DNA from: a virus
Virus record (IMG/VR): IMGVR_UViG_3300025870_001054
Location: 1-39,026 of that record
DNA length: 39,026 nucleotides
Direction: 5' to 3' (one strand)
Part shown: positions 13,906-21,622 of the stretch, piece by piece
How the letters are laid out: the number at the start of each line of letters is the position of its first letter
Numbering within the stretch: the first letter of the stretch is position 1
The notes under the pieces: generated by a model
What the model was told of the DNA's origin: nothing
Databases searched by the model: none
Seen by the model: only the letters and a program-made list of their open reading frames with translations
Position numbers and translations under genes: made by a program

Positions 13906-14598
13906 ATGTGGGTTACTAAAGCACATATTTTAAAAATTGATACACCTATATCTAATCAATATGCTGCGGTTGCTGCACAATCGTGTAACAATGTAGGATT
14001 GCCTTGGGAATATTTTAATGGCTTCCATAAGCAAACTGGTAAAATGGCCTTTGGTCAACTAGGGATTAAAAACTTACCTACCGAACCATATAGGTTAATG
14101 GAAAATACTCAGAACTCGCAAAAGGCTATGTGTTGTACAGCAGGGCACTTTGGTATTTGGAAAAAGATTGCTGAAGGACCAGATCAAGCTGCGGTAGTAC
14201 TTGAACATGATGCTATTATGCTGCAGCCAATTAATCTAAACATACCTGAAAATAGAATAGTAGTACTTGGGTATAAACTAAATGATCCTAAAAGATATGA
14301 TTGGATAAAGGCTGGACCTCCTAAAACTATTATTGATATTAAAGGACACGAAGGTGCCCATGCATATGCAATGACTAAATCCACTGCTATTAAGTTGATC
14401 AAAGAAATAGAACAAAAAGGTATTAGAAGTGCAGTTGATAATGACTATTTTATATTAGGACAACGCCGTACTGAGATACCTTTATCAATCATGTCGCCAA
14501 CTCCTGCGATGGGATGGCTTAGAGAGTCAACTATTTGGGGTAAATCGGCTGCTAGAAACTACGATTTCATACCTTCTTTTCAAAGAAATTATAAATAA
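13906..14598 (+). CDS. GT25-like (LPS-type) glycosyltransferase
   Basis: A 230-aa protein three bases after the sulfotransferase. MCCTAGHFGIWKKIAE (75-90) and AVVLEHDAIML (96-106, acidic triad E100-H-D102) match the GT25 family, which adds galactose or other sugars to lipooligosaccharide. HAYAMTKSTAIKLI is a further family-like segment near the middle. No signal peptide. It ends the late glycan operon, and the next late octamer overlaps its 3' end. Confidence 0.8.
   Translation: MWVTKAHILKIDTPISNQYAAVAAQSCNNVGLPWEYFNGFHKQTGKMAFGQLGIKNLPTEPYRLMENTQNSQKAMCCTAGHFGIWKKIAEGPDQAAVVLEHDAIMLQPINLNIPENRIVVLGYKLNDPKRYDWIKAGPPKTIIDIKGHEGAHAYAMTKSTAIKLIKEIEQKGIRSAVDNDYFILGQRRTEIPLSIMSPTPAMGWLRESTIWGKSAARNYDFIPSFQRNYK
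14590..14597 (+). promoter_or_regulatory. Late promoter octamer of the 916-aa protein gene
   Basis: Exact TATAAATA overlapping the stop of the GT25-like gene, 38 nt before the ATG at 14635. It probably drives the run of late genes to about 18248. Confidence 0.65.
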
Positions 14599-14600
14599 AC

Positions 14601-14620
14601 ACATATATGTTTGTACAAAC
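14601..14620 (+). repeat. Two palindromes at the late transcription start
   Basis: ACATATATGT (14601-14610) and GTTTGTACAAAC (14609-14620) are perfect palindromes that overlap by two bases. They lie where the late transcript should begin, between the octamer and the ATG. Confidence 0.5.
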
Positions 14621-14634
14621 ACGGGACAATTAGT

Positions 14635-17385
14635 ATGGCTAAGCCAGACAAAAAGAAAAAAGTTAAAGGTTTTAAAGAGTTCGACGGAAGTAAGTATATC
14701 AATACTGAACCTGTTCTCGATGAAGCTAAAGCGGGAACTGTAGTTATTGCATGGGGTCGTATGAATCCTATGACTGCAGGTCACGAAATGCTCGTTAAGA
14801 AAGTTATTGATGTGGCCAAGACCGAAAAAGGTACTCCACAAATTTACTTAACACATAGCCAAGGAGCAAAAACTAAAACTGGCAAAGGTGCGGTCAATAA
14901 AGATCCATTAGCATATGATGATAAAATCAAATTTGCTCAAAAAGCTTTTGGTCCCATTGTTAAAAAATCTCCAGCAAAAACTATCATACAATTACTTAAA
15001 CTCCTTGATAAACAGTTTGATAGAGTTGTATTGGTGGTTGGATCTGATAGAGTCACAGAGTTTAACAATACATTAAATAAGTACAATGGAAAAGAATATA
15101 AATTCAGCGAACTTAAAATCGTGTCAGCCGGCCAAAGAGATGAGGAGGCCGATGATGTATCAGGGATCTCAGGTACTAAAATGCGTGGATACGCTAAGAC
15201 AGACATGAAAAAATTTACTGCAAACTTACCGAAAAAATTAAAAGGCGACGCCGAGAAAATTGCAGCGTTAGTAAATAAAGGCACTCAAATGACAGAAGAA
15301 TCAGACTTAGATGAAGCTTTATCACGTCAGGAAAGACGTAAAAGAGGTTTGGCTATGAAAAAAGCTAGATTCAAAATCGCCCGCGGTAGAGAAAAGGCTA
15401 AGAGAAAAACTGCATCTATGGAGGTTCTCAAAAAGAGAGCACGTAAGGCAGCTATTAATATTCTTAAAACAAAGTTTTCTAAGTCAAGAAGATATGCTGA
15501 CATGTCTGCTGGCGAAAAGGAAGTTATCGATAAGCGTATTGAAAAAGTAAGTAAACAGCGTATCGATGCAATTGCTAGAAAGCTTTTACCAAAAGTAAAA
15601 ACTGCTGAAAGAGAACGTCGTTTAAATCTAGCTAAAGGTGGTTCTTCAAAACAAGAAGAAGTAACTGAAACAACTGGAGCATATTTCAAAGGCGTTGAAA
15701 AAGAAAAAAGAGATGATCGTGAACGCCACTTTGATCGCAATGCTAAAAAGGCTGATGACGATGCTTCAGCTTATAAGCCAGCACCAGGCGACAAAGAAGC
15801 TAAAACAAAAGAATCAAAGCATACCAAAAAAGCACGGGCAATGGGTTACATTGAAGAGCTTGTATGGGAAGACCTTGTTGAAGGTTTAGACGAAGCAATG
15901 TGGGGCCAAAGAATTAGTAAAAAACCACATATGTTAATGGATAAAAATAACAAAGTTAAATTTGATAAACGTTTTAAAATGTACAAGCCAAAAGTACAAG
16001 AAGATTTAGATCTTAGCGACATTAAAGATTTAGCAAATTCAACTGAAGATTTTATAACAGAGGAAACTGAAATGCGTTCATTTAGTCAGTTCATTAAAGA
16101 AGATTGGGTGTGCGGCCAATGCAGTTGCGATCCATGTACATGCGGTGAAGAAAATCTTTCAGAAGATGCCGCTGGAAAGTCTTTAAAAAGTAAAGCAGAA
16201 AAATCCGGTATGCCAACGAGCGTTTTACGTCAAGTTTATAACCGCGGTGTTGCTGCATGGAAAACAGGACATCGTCCTGGAACAACTCCTGAACAATGGG
16301 GTCATGCTCGAGTAAACTCGTTTATTACTAAATCAAAAGGAACATGGGGTAAGGCTGATAAAGACCTCGCTGATAAAGTTCGTGGTTCATCTAAGAAAGA
16401 AGAAGCTGAACAGCTTGACGAATTATCTCCTGAAACTTTAAAGAGCTATAAGAAAAAAGCTATGAAGCAATACACGCAATCAGCGAATAAAAGAAATCCT
16501 GGTGGCGGCAATTATGGATCAGCAACAAAGGCTGCTCAAGATAAACATCAAAAGAGATTTGATAAGCGTCATAAAGGTATTGGTTCAGAAATTAAACGTA
16601 CAACTGATTCTGATATTCACTTAAAAGATCCAAAAGGTCTTGTAAGAAAAGATCCAAAATCAAATTCAATGACTGGTAAACCAGCACCTTATAAGAATAG
16701 AGCTGAATCTAAGGTTAATGAAGCCATTATGAGTAATCAACTCGATGAATTAACTGCAGCTGAAAAGAAACTTATCAATCAAATGTATGATAAGAAAGGC
16801 AACCTTACTCCTATGGGTAAGAAAGTTATGGATCATGGTAAAGCAAATAGCAAACTTACTCCTAAAAACAGAGATGCTGATAACGCGAGACGTAAAGAAT
16901 ATAATGCATATCAAAAGTCAAAGCGTAACGAAGAAGTTGAATCAACTCTTGATGAAGCACCTCGTCGCAAAGGCGCGCCAAAAATGACAGGTGACTCTAT
17001 TGCGATTCAACGTGCAAAAGATGCAGAGCATAACAAAGCAATGGGTCGTACTAAAACCGGTCGTAAGAAACCAGTTCGTACAATGACTTCAACTCAAAGA
17101 TCATTGGCTCAACTCCGTGGAGAAGAAACAATTGAAGAAAAGAATGGCTTATGGGCAAACATACATGCTAAAAGAGCTCGCGGCGAAAAGATGAGAAAAA
17201 AGGGTGAAGAAGGCGCACCAACTCCTGAGGCTATTAAAAGAGCTCAAGAATCTTTTAGCGAAGACCTTGATGCTATCATGTCAAACCTTGATATGGTAAA
17301 CGAGGTTGCTGGAGCAGGTGAGCAAGGTACTCCTGAATTAACTAAAAAATATAAAAAAGACACTCCAATGGAAGATAAGAAATGA
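14635..17385 (+). CDS. 916-aa modular protein: nucleotidyltransferase domain plus LDE-separated modules
   Basis: ATG at 14635 is chosen over TTG at 14611. Residues about 31-215 form a nucleotidylyltransferase (HIGH-type) domain: GRMNPMTAGHEML (41-53) and GISGTKMRGYA (177-187). After it come very basic helical segments (about 230-335), a Cys cluster CGQCSCDPCTCG (493-504), a DUF5824-like region (YNRGVAAWKTGHRPGTTPEQ, from 535) and further basic modules. LDE occurs at 28-30, 225-227, 418-420, 594-596, 703-705 and 772-774, each at a module border. L/I-x-E is the cleavage motif of the T4 prohead protease gp21. M480-E489 (MRSFSQFIKE) repeats the capsid-targeting decamer. A processed internal-head polyprotein is inferred. 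The N-terminal enzyme activity is unproven. Confidence 0.8.
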   Translation: MAKPDKKKKVKGFKEFDGSKYINTEPVLDEAKAGTVVIAWGRMNPMTAGHEMLVKKVIDVAKTEKGTPQIYLTHSQGAKTKTGKGAVNKDPLAYDDKIKFAQKAFGPIVKKSPAKTIIQLLKLLDKQFDRVVLVVGSDRVTEFNNTLNKYNGKEYKFSELKIVSAGQRDEEADDVSGISGTKMRGYAKTDMKKFTANLPKKLKGDAEKIAALVNKGTQMTEESDLDEALSRQERRKRGLAMKKARFKIARGREKAKRKTASMEVLKKRARKAAINILKTKFSKSRRYADMSAGEKEVIDKRIEKVSKQRIDAIARKLLPKVKTAERERRLNLAKGGSSKQEEVTETTGAYFKGVEKEKRDDRERHFDRNAKKADDDASAYKPAPGDKEAKTKESKHTKKARAMGYIEELVWEDLVEGLDEAMWGQRISKKPHMLMDKNNKVKFDKRFKMYKPKVQEDLDLSDIKDLANSTEDFITEETEMRSFSQFIKEDWVCGQCSCDPCTCGEENLSEDAAGKSLKSKAEKSGMPTSVLRQVYNRGVAAWKTGHRPGTTPEQWGHARVNSFITKSKGTWGKADKDLADKVRGSSKKEEAEQLDELSPETLKSYKKKAMKQYTQSANKRNPGGGNYGSATKAAQDKHQKRFDKRHKGIGSEIKRTTDSDIHLKDPKGLVRKDPKSNSMTGKPAPYKNRAESKVNEAIMSNQLDELTAAEKKLINQMYDKKGNLTPMGKKVMDHGKANSKLTPKNRDADNARRKEYNAYQKSKRNEEVESTLDEAPRRKGAPKMTGDSIAIQRAKDAEHNKAMGRTKTGRKKPVRTMTSTQRSLAQLRGEETIEEKNGLWANIHAKRARGEKMRKKGEEGAPTPEAIKRAQESFSEDLDAIMSNLDMVNEVAGAGEQGTPELTKKYKKDTPMEDKK
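16059..16074 (+). promoter_or_regulatory. Possible internal ribosome binding site and start
   Basis: AGAGG stands eight bases before ATG 16072-16074 inside the 916-aa gene. Initiation here would give a 437-aa product starting MRSFSQFIKE. It may be a working internal start or a relic of a gene fusion. Confidence 0.45.
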
Positions 17386-17675
17386 TAAGGTTTAGCCAAT
17401 ACATTTCTGAAGGTGTTAAGCTTAAGTATATCCGTGACAAAAACATGGGTGTACTTAAGATGTGGAACAAGGGTGATAAGAAATGGGTAGAGTTGCGCGG
17501 CAAGCCAAATTTTGAAATTACTTTTGATCCTAAAGATCCATTACACAATGCAATTAAAGATCTTGGAAAGGCTACTAATATTTCTGATTTTGTTAATGGC
17601 GAAGAAGTAAGTATTAATCCAAACCATCCAGATGGCAAGAAAGCCTTAGCTACAATAAAAAGGTTAATGAAATGA
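17382..17675 (+). CDS. 97-aa late protein with capsid-targeting-like N-terminus
   Basis: The start overlaps the previous stop (ATGA). The first ten residues MIRFSQYISE fit the T4 internal-protein targeting decamer. The rest is a compact basic domain (MGVLKMWNKGDKKWVEL, then PNHPDGKKALATIKRLM). No known family. It belongs to a run of four to five short genes that share this start and probably encode internal head proteins. Confidence 0.68.
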   Translation: MIRFSQYISEGVKLKYIRDKNMGVLKMWNKGDKKWVELRGKPNFEITFDPKDPLHNAIKDLGKATNISDFVNGEEVSINPNHPDGKKALATIKRLMK

Positions 17676-17899
17676 AATCATTTAAACAGTTTTGTGAAGG
17701 TTCAGAAACATGGGAAGCTGGTTATAAGCGCCGTGTTGTAAAAACAACTGATCCTGACCATAAAGAGGCAGGACATAATTGGCGTATTAAAGGCAAAGAT
17801 AGACCAAACATTTCTATTAAGCTATATAAAGAGAAGCCATCGCAGGCTGAATTTAATAAACAAATGAAACGAGTAGCGGGGCACGAGTTTGGTGGATAA
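17672..17899 (+). CDS. 75-aa late protein, capsid-targeting-like N-terminus
   Basis: ATGA overlap with the previous gene. It begins MKSFKQFCEG, a shorter variant of the shared decamer. The rest is basic with several His and Trp residues (GHNWRIKGKDRP, ending VAGHEFGG). No known family. Length and charge fit a DNA-associated internal head protein, but this is inferred from context. Confidence 0.62.
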   Translation: MKSFKQFCEGSETWEAGYKRRVVKTTDPDHKEAGHNWRIKGKDRPNISIKLYKEKPSQAEFNKQMKRVAGHEFGG

Positions 17900-18248
17900 T
17901 TTTAAAAGATATACAGAAGAACGCATTGATCAAATTTGTGAGGAATGTAATCTATACGAAGATTTAGTAGTTGAAGAGTCAGAGTTTGAAGGACGCAAAG
18001 TAAAACTCAACGATCCTATTAGAACTTCTGAAAATAAAAACAAGAAATTTAAAGTATATGTTAAAAACGAAAAAGGAAATATTGTTGTAGTTCGTTTTGG
18101 TGATCCGAATTTGTCTATTAAGAGAGACGATCCAAAACGTCGCGCATCATTTAGAGCTAGACATGGGTGTGATAATCCAGGTCCTAAATGGAAAGCAAAG
18201 TATTGGTCATGCTATCAATGGCGTGCTGGTGCTAAAGTAGATAGTTAA
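17892..18248 (+). CDS. 118-aa late protein with RARHGC motif
   Basis: The start is taken as GTG at 17892, overlapping the previous stop; TTG at 17889 is possible. It begins (M)DNFKRYTEE, again like the targeting decamer. The C-terminal part RFGDPNLSIKRDDPKRRASF followed by RARHGC and YWSCYQW is a signature I associate with recurrent phage and giant-virus small proteins; the two Cys may bind metal. A variant of the late octamer follows its stop. Confidence 0.66.
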   Translation: MDNFKRYTEERIDQICEECNLYEDLVVEESEFEGRKVKLNDPIRTSENKNKKFKVYVKNEKGNIVVVRFGDPNLSIKRDDPKRRASFRARHGCDNPGPKWKAKYWSCYQWRAGAKVDS

Positions 18249-18274
18249 ATAAATATAAGAAAAAAGGCAACCCT

Positions 18275-18619
18275 ATGCAAAATTTTAAAGACCACATTTC
18301 AGATATGTATATTATAGAATATGCAGAATCACAAGATATTGATATTAATGAACTTACCGAAGAAGAACTTAATGAGTTAATCGGTAAAGCAATTGGTGGT
18401 GCATTTAAAATAGGTGCTAAATCTGTTGTAGGTGCAGCTCGGTTAGCTAAAAAAGGTGCTAACAGAATGTCTGCTTCAGGTAGAGCTGATGCTGCTGAGA
18501 AAAAAGCAAATGCGATTGAAAAGAAAAATGCAGATCGTAAACGCATTCAGGATGCCAAAGCTAGAGTAGTTGCAGCAAAAGCAGCAGCGAGACAACGTAA
18601 TAAACCCGCAACATCATAA
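18275..18619 (+). CDS. 114-aa Ala/Lys-rich helical protein, probable internal head protein
   Basis: AAAAAGG precedes the ATG. It begins MQNFKDHISD, a variant of the targeting decamer with Asp at position 10. Then follow an acidic stretch (ELTEEELNELIG), a Gly/Ala-rich amphipathic segment (GGAFKIGAKSVVGAARLA) and a long Lys/Ala/Arg-rich helix to the end. The composition fits a DNA-binding core or membrane-active ejected protein. No family is identified. Confidence 0.65.
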   Translation: MQNFKDHISDMYIIEYAESQDIDINELTEEELNELIGKAIGGAFKIGAKSVVGAARLAKKGANRMSASGRADAAEKKANAIEKKNADRKRIQDAKARVVAAKAAARQRNKPATS

Positions 18620-18627
18620 TATAAATA
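18620..18627 (+). promoter_or_regulatory. Late promoter octamer ahead of small structural gene
   Basis: Exact TATAAATA immediately after the stop of the previous gene and 32 nt before the ATG at 18659. Placement and strong Shine-Dalgarno suggest high late expression. Confidence 0.68.
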
Positions 18628-18658
18628 GAATTACAAAACCCAAACTAGGAGAACTAAA

Positions 18659-18970
18659 ATGGCACTATGGGGAAAAACGGACGTATTAGCAAGTGTTCCA
18701 ACATGGTTGGAAGATGCAGCGTCAAACACAAACAAATCAAACGATCGCGATAATGCAATCTTTATCTCAGATGAAGAAGCAGCAGTTGCAGCTAACCGTG
18801 CAAAAGGTCTAACAGGACCAGGTTGGTGGTTGTATCACACTGCAGGCGGACGTCACTTTGCTGAGTGTTTGGTAGCAATGAAAGGCGGAACATTAGCAAT
18901 TGCAACTACAGGCGATGATGGTGTTACCGGCAATACTGCTGACGAAGACTTAATCGCAGCTGATACTTAA
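18659..18970 (+). CDS. 103-aa probable virion structural protein
   Basis: TAGGAG precedes the ATG, and a late promoter lies just upstream. The protein is acidic and beta-prone (MALWGKTDVLASVPTWLEDA, GPGWWLYHTAGGRHFAECLV). It resembles small structural proteins beginning MA-WGK in marine T4-like phages, from memory. It has no targeting decamer. The exact location in the virion is unknown. Confidence 0.68.
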   Translation: MALWGKTDVLASVPTWLEDAASNTNKSNDRDNAIFISDEEAAVAANRAKGLTGPGWWLYHTAGGRHFAECLVAMKGGTLAIATTGDDGVTGNTADEDLIAADT

Positions 18971-18985
18971 AAACAATAATTTATT

Positions 18986-19360
18986 ATGAAATTGACAGAA
19001 TCAACCTTTCTAATATATGCGGCGAAATCTTATGAAAATCCTCAATGCTCTGATGTATCAGAGTTCGAAGAAGATTTAAAACGGTTTCAATATCTTCGTA
19101 AACTTTTTGGACGATATAGACAAGACGATGATTTAAAAGAGAGGTTGATTCTAAACCACTTGATAATTATATATAATGTTTTTGGTCCAGAAGCTACTGA
19201 TATGTTGTTTATGAAACTACATGAATATCACGAGTTTTTAAAACCTTTTGTTGAATATTTGAATTTTATGCCGCCAGTAATTCAATACAGTGATGTAGTT
19301 TTAAGTGCGAGCAATATCACTTCAGATACAGTTATTGAAGAAAAACTCAAAGGAATATGA
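18986..19360 (+). CDS. 124-aa conserved T4-like phage protein
   Basis: A helical, acidic protein beginning MKLTESTFLIYAAKSYENP, with ILNHLIIIYNVFGPEA at about 54-69. I recognise the pattern from hypothetical proteins of marine T4-like phages near structural genes. There is no clear Shine-Dalgarno, so translation may depend on the upstream gene 15 nt away. No enzymatic motif. Confidence 0.72.
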   Translation: MKLTESTFLIYAAKSYENPQCSDVSEFEEDLKRFQYLRKLFGRYRQDDDLKERLILNHLIIIYNVFGPEATDMLFMKLHEYHEFLKPFVEYLNFMPPVIQYSDVVLSASNITSDTVIEEKLKGI

Positions 19361-19363
19361 CCG

Positions 19364-20065
19364 ATGGTCGTCGATTTATTTTTAGTATATCAATTCGTTA
19401 GAAGACTTGCCACACCATTTAATAAATGGGAAGCTTATGATCAAGGTATAATTGATGATAAAGGTAACATCCTTATAAAGAAAAAAGACAGAGATGCTAA
19501 ACAAAGAAAAGCGTTTGGTGTCTTTGACGTTATGGTTACTAATATGAAGAAGTTGCTTGCTAAGGTGCCAGGAGGTAGTTCTCGACTGGCTTCCTACGCG
19601 GCTGCGCTTTACCTAATTAAAGAACATAAAGCATTTACAGAAGAATCAGAACTTGATACATTAACTGAACAACAGATTAATGAAAGTATAGATTTATTTT
19701 GTATTGGATATAATCATTATACCACACTTTCAGAAGATGTCAACGGTTTTTTTGATGAAATTGAAGAAGCTCGAGGCAAAAAGGTTACTGAGTCAGCAAT
19801 TAATATGCGTGCTATAAAACTTATCAATAAAATTAAAAAGTCTGGTGTTGTTAAATCTGGATCTATGTCAAAAGAAAACTCTAATAAAGTAGACACACAA
19901 CCAGAGATAGAAGAAGATGCACCAGCTAATAACGTCAGCGGTGGTAATATCGCTGGTATGGATGGCGGACATATGTCAAAAGCTGGACAAAAGAAATGGA
20001 CATCAGGCAATAAATCTGATAAGAAGAAAAGATTAAGAGATATTATGGGAGTACCTAAACAATGA
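19364..20065 (+). CDS. 233-aa conserved T4-like phage protein, probably structural
   Basis: AAAGGA lies eight bases before the ATG. The N-terminal part (DLFLVYQFVRRLATPFNKW, then GIIDDKGNILIKKKDR) and KKLLAKVPGGSSRLASYAAA near 63-82 are familiar from marine T4-like phage proteins. The middle is acidic; the end is Gly/Lys-rich and disordered. It overlaps the endolysin start by four bases. A packaging or head role is a guess. Confidence 0.72.
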   Translation: MVVDLFLVYQFVRRLATPFNKWEAYDQGIIDDKGNILIKKKDRDAKQRKAFGVFDVMVTNMKKLLAKVPGGSSRLASYAAALYLIKEHKAFTEESELDTLTEQQINESIDLFCIGYNHYTTLSEDVNGFFDEIEEARGKKVTESAINMRAIKLINKIKKSGVVKSGSMSKENSNKVDTQPEIEEDAPANNVSGGNIAGMDGGHMSKAGQKKWTSGNKSDKKKRLRDIMGVPKQ

Positions 20066-20913
20066 TTACTTTAGAACAATTTACAGCGATGATTCCAACG
20101 AATAAGAATCCTGAAGCTTGGTATGACGCCGCTGTTCCTGCATTTGAAAAATATGATATTAATACAACTAATAGAATTGCTGGCTTTATGGCACAATGTG
20201 CTCATGAGTCACTAGACTTTACTAGACTAGAAGAAAACTTAAACTACAGCGAAAAAGCGCTCAACTCAGTCTTTGGCCGTTATTTCGGAAAGGACAAAAG
20301 AGATGCTAAAGAATATGCGCGCAACCCTGAAAAGATTGCGAACTATGTTTATCAAGATGAATACCGCAGCAAACGAGGCGCTATGGGCAACACCACTGCC
20401 GGTGATGGGTGGAGATTTAGGGGCCGCGGCATTAAGCAACTTACAGGTAGAAACAATTATACTGCGTTTGGAAAGTCAGTCGGCATGTCAGCGGAAGAAG
20501 CAGCAGACTATGTCGCAACTGAACGAGGAGCTCTCGAGTCAGCCTGCTGGTTCTGGGCAACAAACAAACTTGACAAATGGGCCGACAACGGTGACATCAA
20601 AGGATTAACTAAAAAAATTAATGGTGGTACCATTGGTTTAGAAGATCGTACCCGTCGTTGGGAAGAAGCATTAGCTATCCTTGGCGGTGAAGTACCAACA
20701 CCTGCTCCTAAAGCTGCATCGTCTGCAGTTCGTACACTTCGCAAAGGAATGCAAGGTGACGATGTTAAGAAAATGCAAAAAGCTATCGGTGTAGGTGCTG
20801 ATGGGGATTTTGGTCCAGGTACATTAGTTGCTGTTAAAAAATGGCAAAAGCTTAATGGTTTAGTTGCAGATGGTATTGTTGGACCAGCAACACAAGCCAT
20901 AATGTTTAAATAA
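20062..20913 (+). CDS. Endolysin: GH19 chitinase-like domain plus peptidoglycan-binding domain
   Basis: A 283-aa cell-wall hydrolase for lysis. The GH19-type catalytic domain is about 1-210, with AHES (47-50; Glu49 candidate catalytic acid), RLEENLNYS (55-63) and GDGWRFRGRGIKQLTGR (114-130). A PG_binding_1 domain covers about 225-283 (KGMQGDDVKKMQKAI, then GDFGPGT). No signal peptide, so release would need a holin. It starts at an ATGA overlap. Spanins follow after one intervening gene. Confidence 0.94.
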   Translation: MITLEQFTAMIPTNKNPEAWYDAAVPAFEKYDINTTNRIAGFMAQCAHESLDFTRLEENLNYSEKALNSVFGRYFGKDKRDAKEYARNPEKIANYVYQDEYRSKRGAMGNTTAGDGWRFRGRGIKQLTGRNNYTAFGKSVGMSAEEAADYVATERGALESACWFWATNKLDKWADNGDIKGLTKKINGGTIGLEDRTRRWEEALAILGGEVPTPAPKAASSAVRTLRKGMQGDDVKKMQKAIGVGADGDFGPGTLVAVKKWQKLNGLVADGIVGPATQAIMFK

Positions 20914-20921
20914 TATAAATA
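20914..20921 (+). promoter_or_regulatory. Late promoter octamer ahead of the gp67-like gene
   Basis: Exact TATAAATA overlapping the end of the endolysin stop codon, 33 nt before the ATG at 20954. Confidence 0.65.
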
Positions 20922-20953
20922 GAAGATAGAAACATAATTTGTAGGAGGACATC

Positions 20954-21169
20954 ATGTCTTTAGAAAAAATCGCACAAATGGCTCTTGAAAACAAACCATT
21001 AGAAATGAAAGAAGCATTTGAACAAGAAATGCAAACGCGCATCCAAGCTGCTTTAGAAGAAAAGTATAAAAAAGCTATGAAAGCTGAAGCAGACGAAGAC
21101 GAGGATGACGACGAAGATGAAGACGAAGATGAGGATGACGACGAAGACGAAGATGAGGATAAAAAATAA
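20954..21169 (+). CDS. 67: Prohead core protein, gp67-like
   Basis: A 71-aa protein with an excellent AGGAGG. The N-terminal helix (MSLEKIAQMALENKPLEMKE) and coiled region are followed by an almost pure Asp/Glu tail from about residue 46. T4 gp67 (80 aa) has the same layout, and marine T4-like gp67 proteins begin similarly. In T4 it sits with genes 68, 21, 22 and 23, whereas here it is between endolysin and spanins. An unrelated acidic protein cannot be fully excluded. Confidence 0.72.
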   Translation: MSLEKIAQMALENKPLEMKEAFEQEMQTRIQAALEEKYKKAMKAEADEDEDDDEDEDEDEDDDEDEDEDKK

Positions 21170-21175
21170 TTAGCT

Positions 21176-21622
21176 ATGGCTAAATTATATCTTTTAGTTA
21201 TAGTCGTGGGTATTTTTGGTGCTATTGGCTATGGAGCTAAAAGTTACTATGAATGGTCAGAAGCGACTATTTCAACACTTCGTGAGAATAACGTTAAGTT
21301 AGCGTCTGCAGCAGAAACACTACAAAATACAGTGGATCAAATGGTTGCAGACGCTCAACGCAACGAAGAACTCAATCAAAATCTTACAAAACAATTAGCA
21401 GAATCACGCGAGTATTTAAACACTTTGCGTAACAAATTTGCGCGTATTGATTTAACTATGGAAGCCTTACAGGATCCTGAAAACTTAGAGGAAAGGGTAC
21501 AGCGTGCAGTTGATAGACTTATCAAAGACATCGCTGAAGATACTACTGCTCCTGGTGACGACTCTAGCACTGACGGCGTGCGGGATGAGGACACCGGAAC
21601 CGACGGTAGTAGTTCAGACTGA
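21176..21622 (+). CDS. Rz: Inner-membrane spanin (Rz-like)
   Basis: A 148-aa protein with an N-terminal membrane anchor (about 4-24, LYLLVIVVGIFGAIGYGA) followed by a long periplasmic coiled coil to about residue 118, then an acidic Ser/Asp tail. This is the architecture of phage i-spanins, which link to an outer-membrane lipoprotein and fuse the membranes at lysis. The companion lipoprotein gene begins inside its 3' end in another frame, as in Rz/Rz1 pairs. Confidence 0.83.
   Translation: MAKLYLLVIVVGIFGAIGYGAKSYYEWSEATISTLRENNVKLASAAETLQNTVDQMVADAQRNEELNQNLTKQLAESREYLNTLRNKFARIDLTMEALQDPENLEERVQRAVDRLIKDIAEDTTAPGDDSSTDGVRDEDTGTDGSSSD

Noticed and set aside
14611-14634. TTG start extending the 916-aa protein by 8 residues
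   Set aside because: It lies within the palindromes near the predicted transcript start and has no ribosome site; ATG 14635 gives the plausible start MAKPDKKKK.
20508-20900. 130-codon minus-strand ORF opposite the endolysin
   Set aside because: Shadow of a well-supported plus-strand gene; it is low-complexity Ser/Pro/Ala and has no promoter. No credible minus-strand gene was found anywhere in the window.
21090-21165. GAC/GAA-rich tandem repeat
   Set aside because: It simply encodes the Asp/Glu tail of the gp67-like protein; no exact unit is repeated in register.
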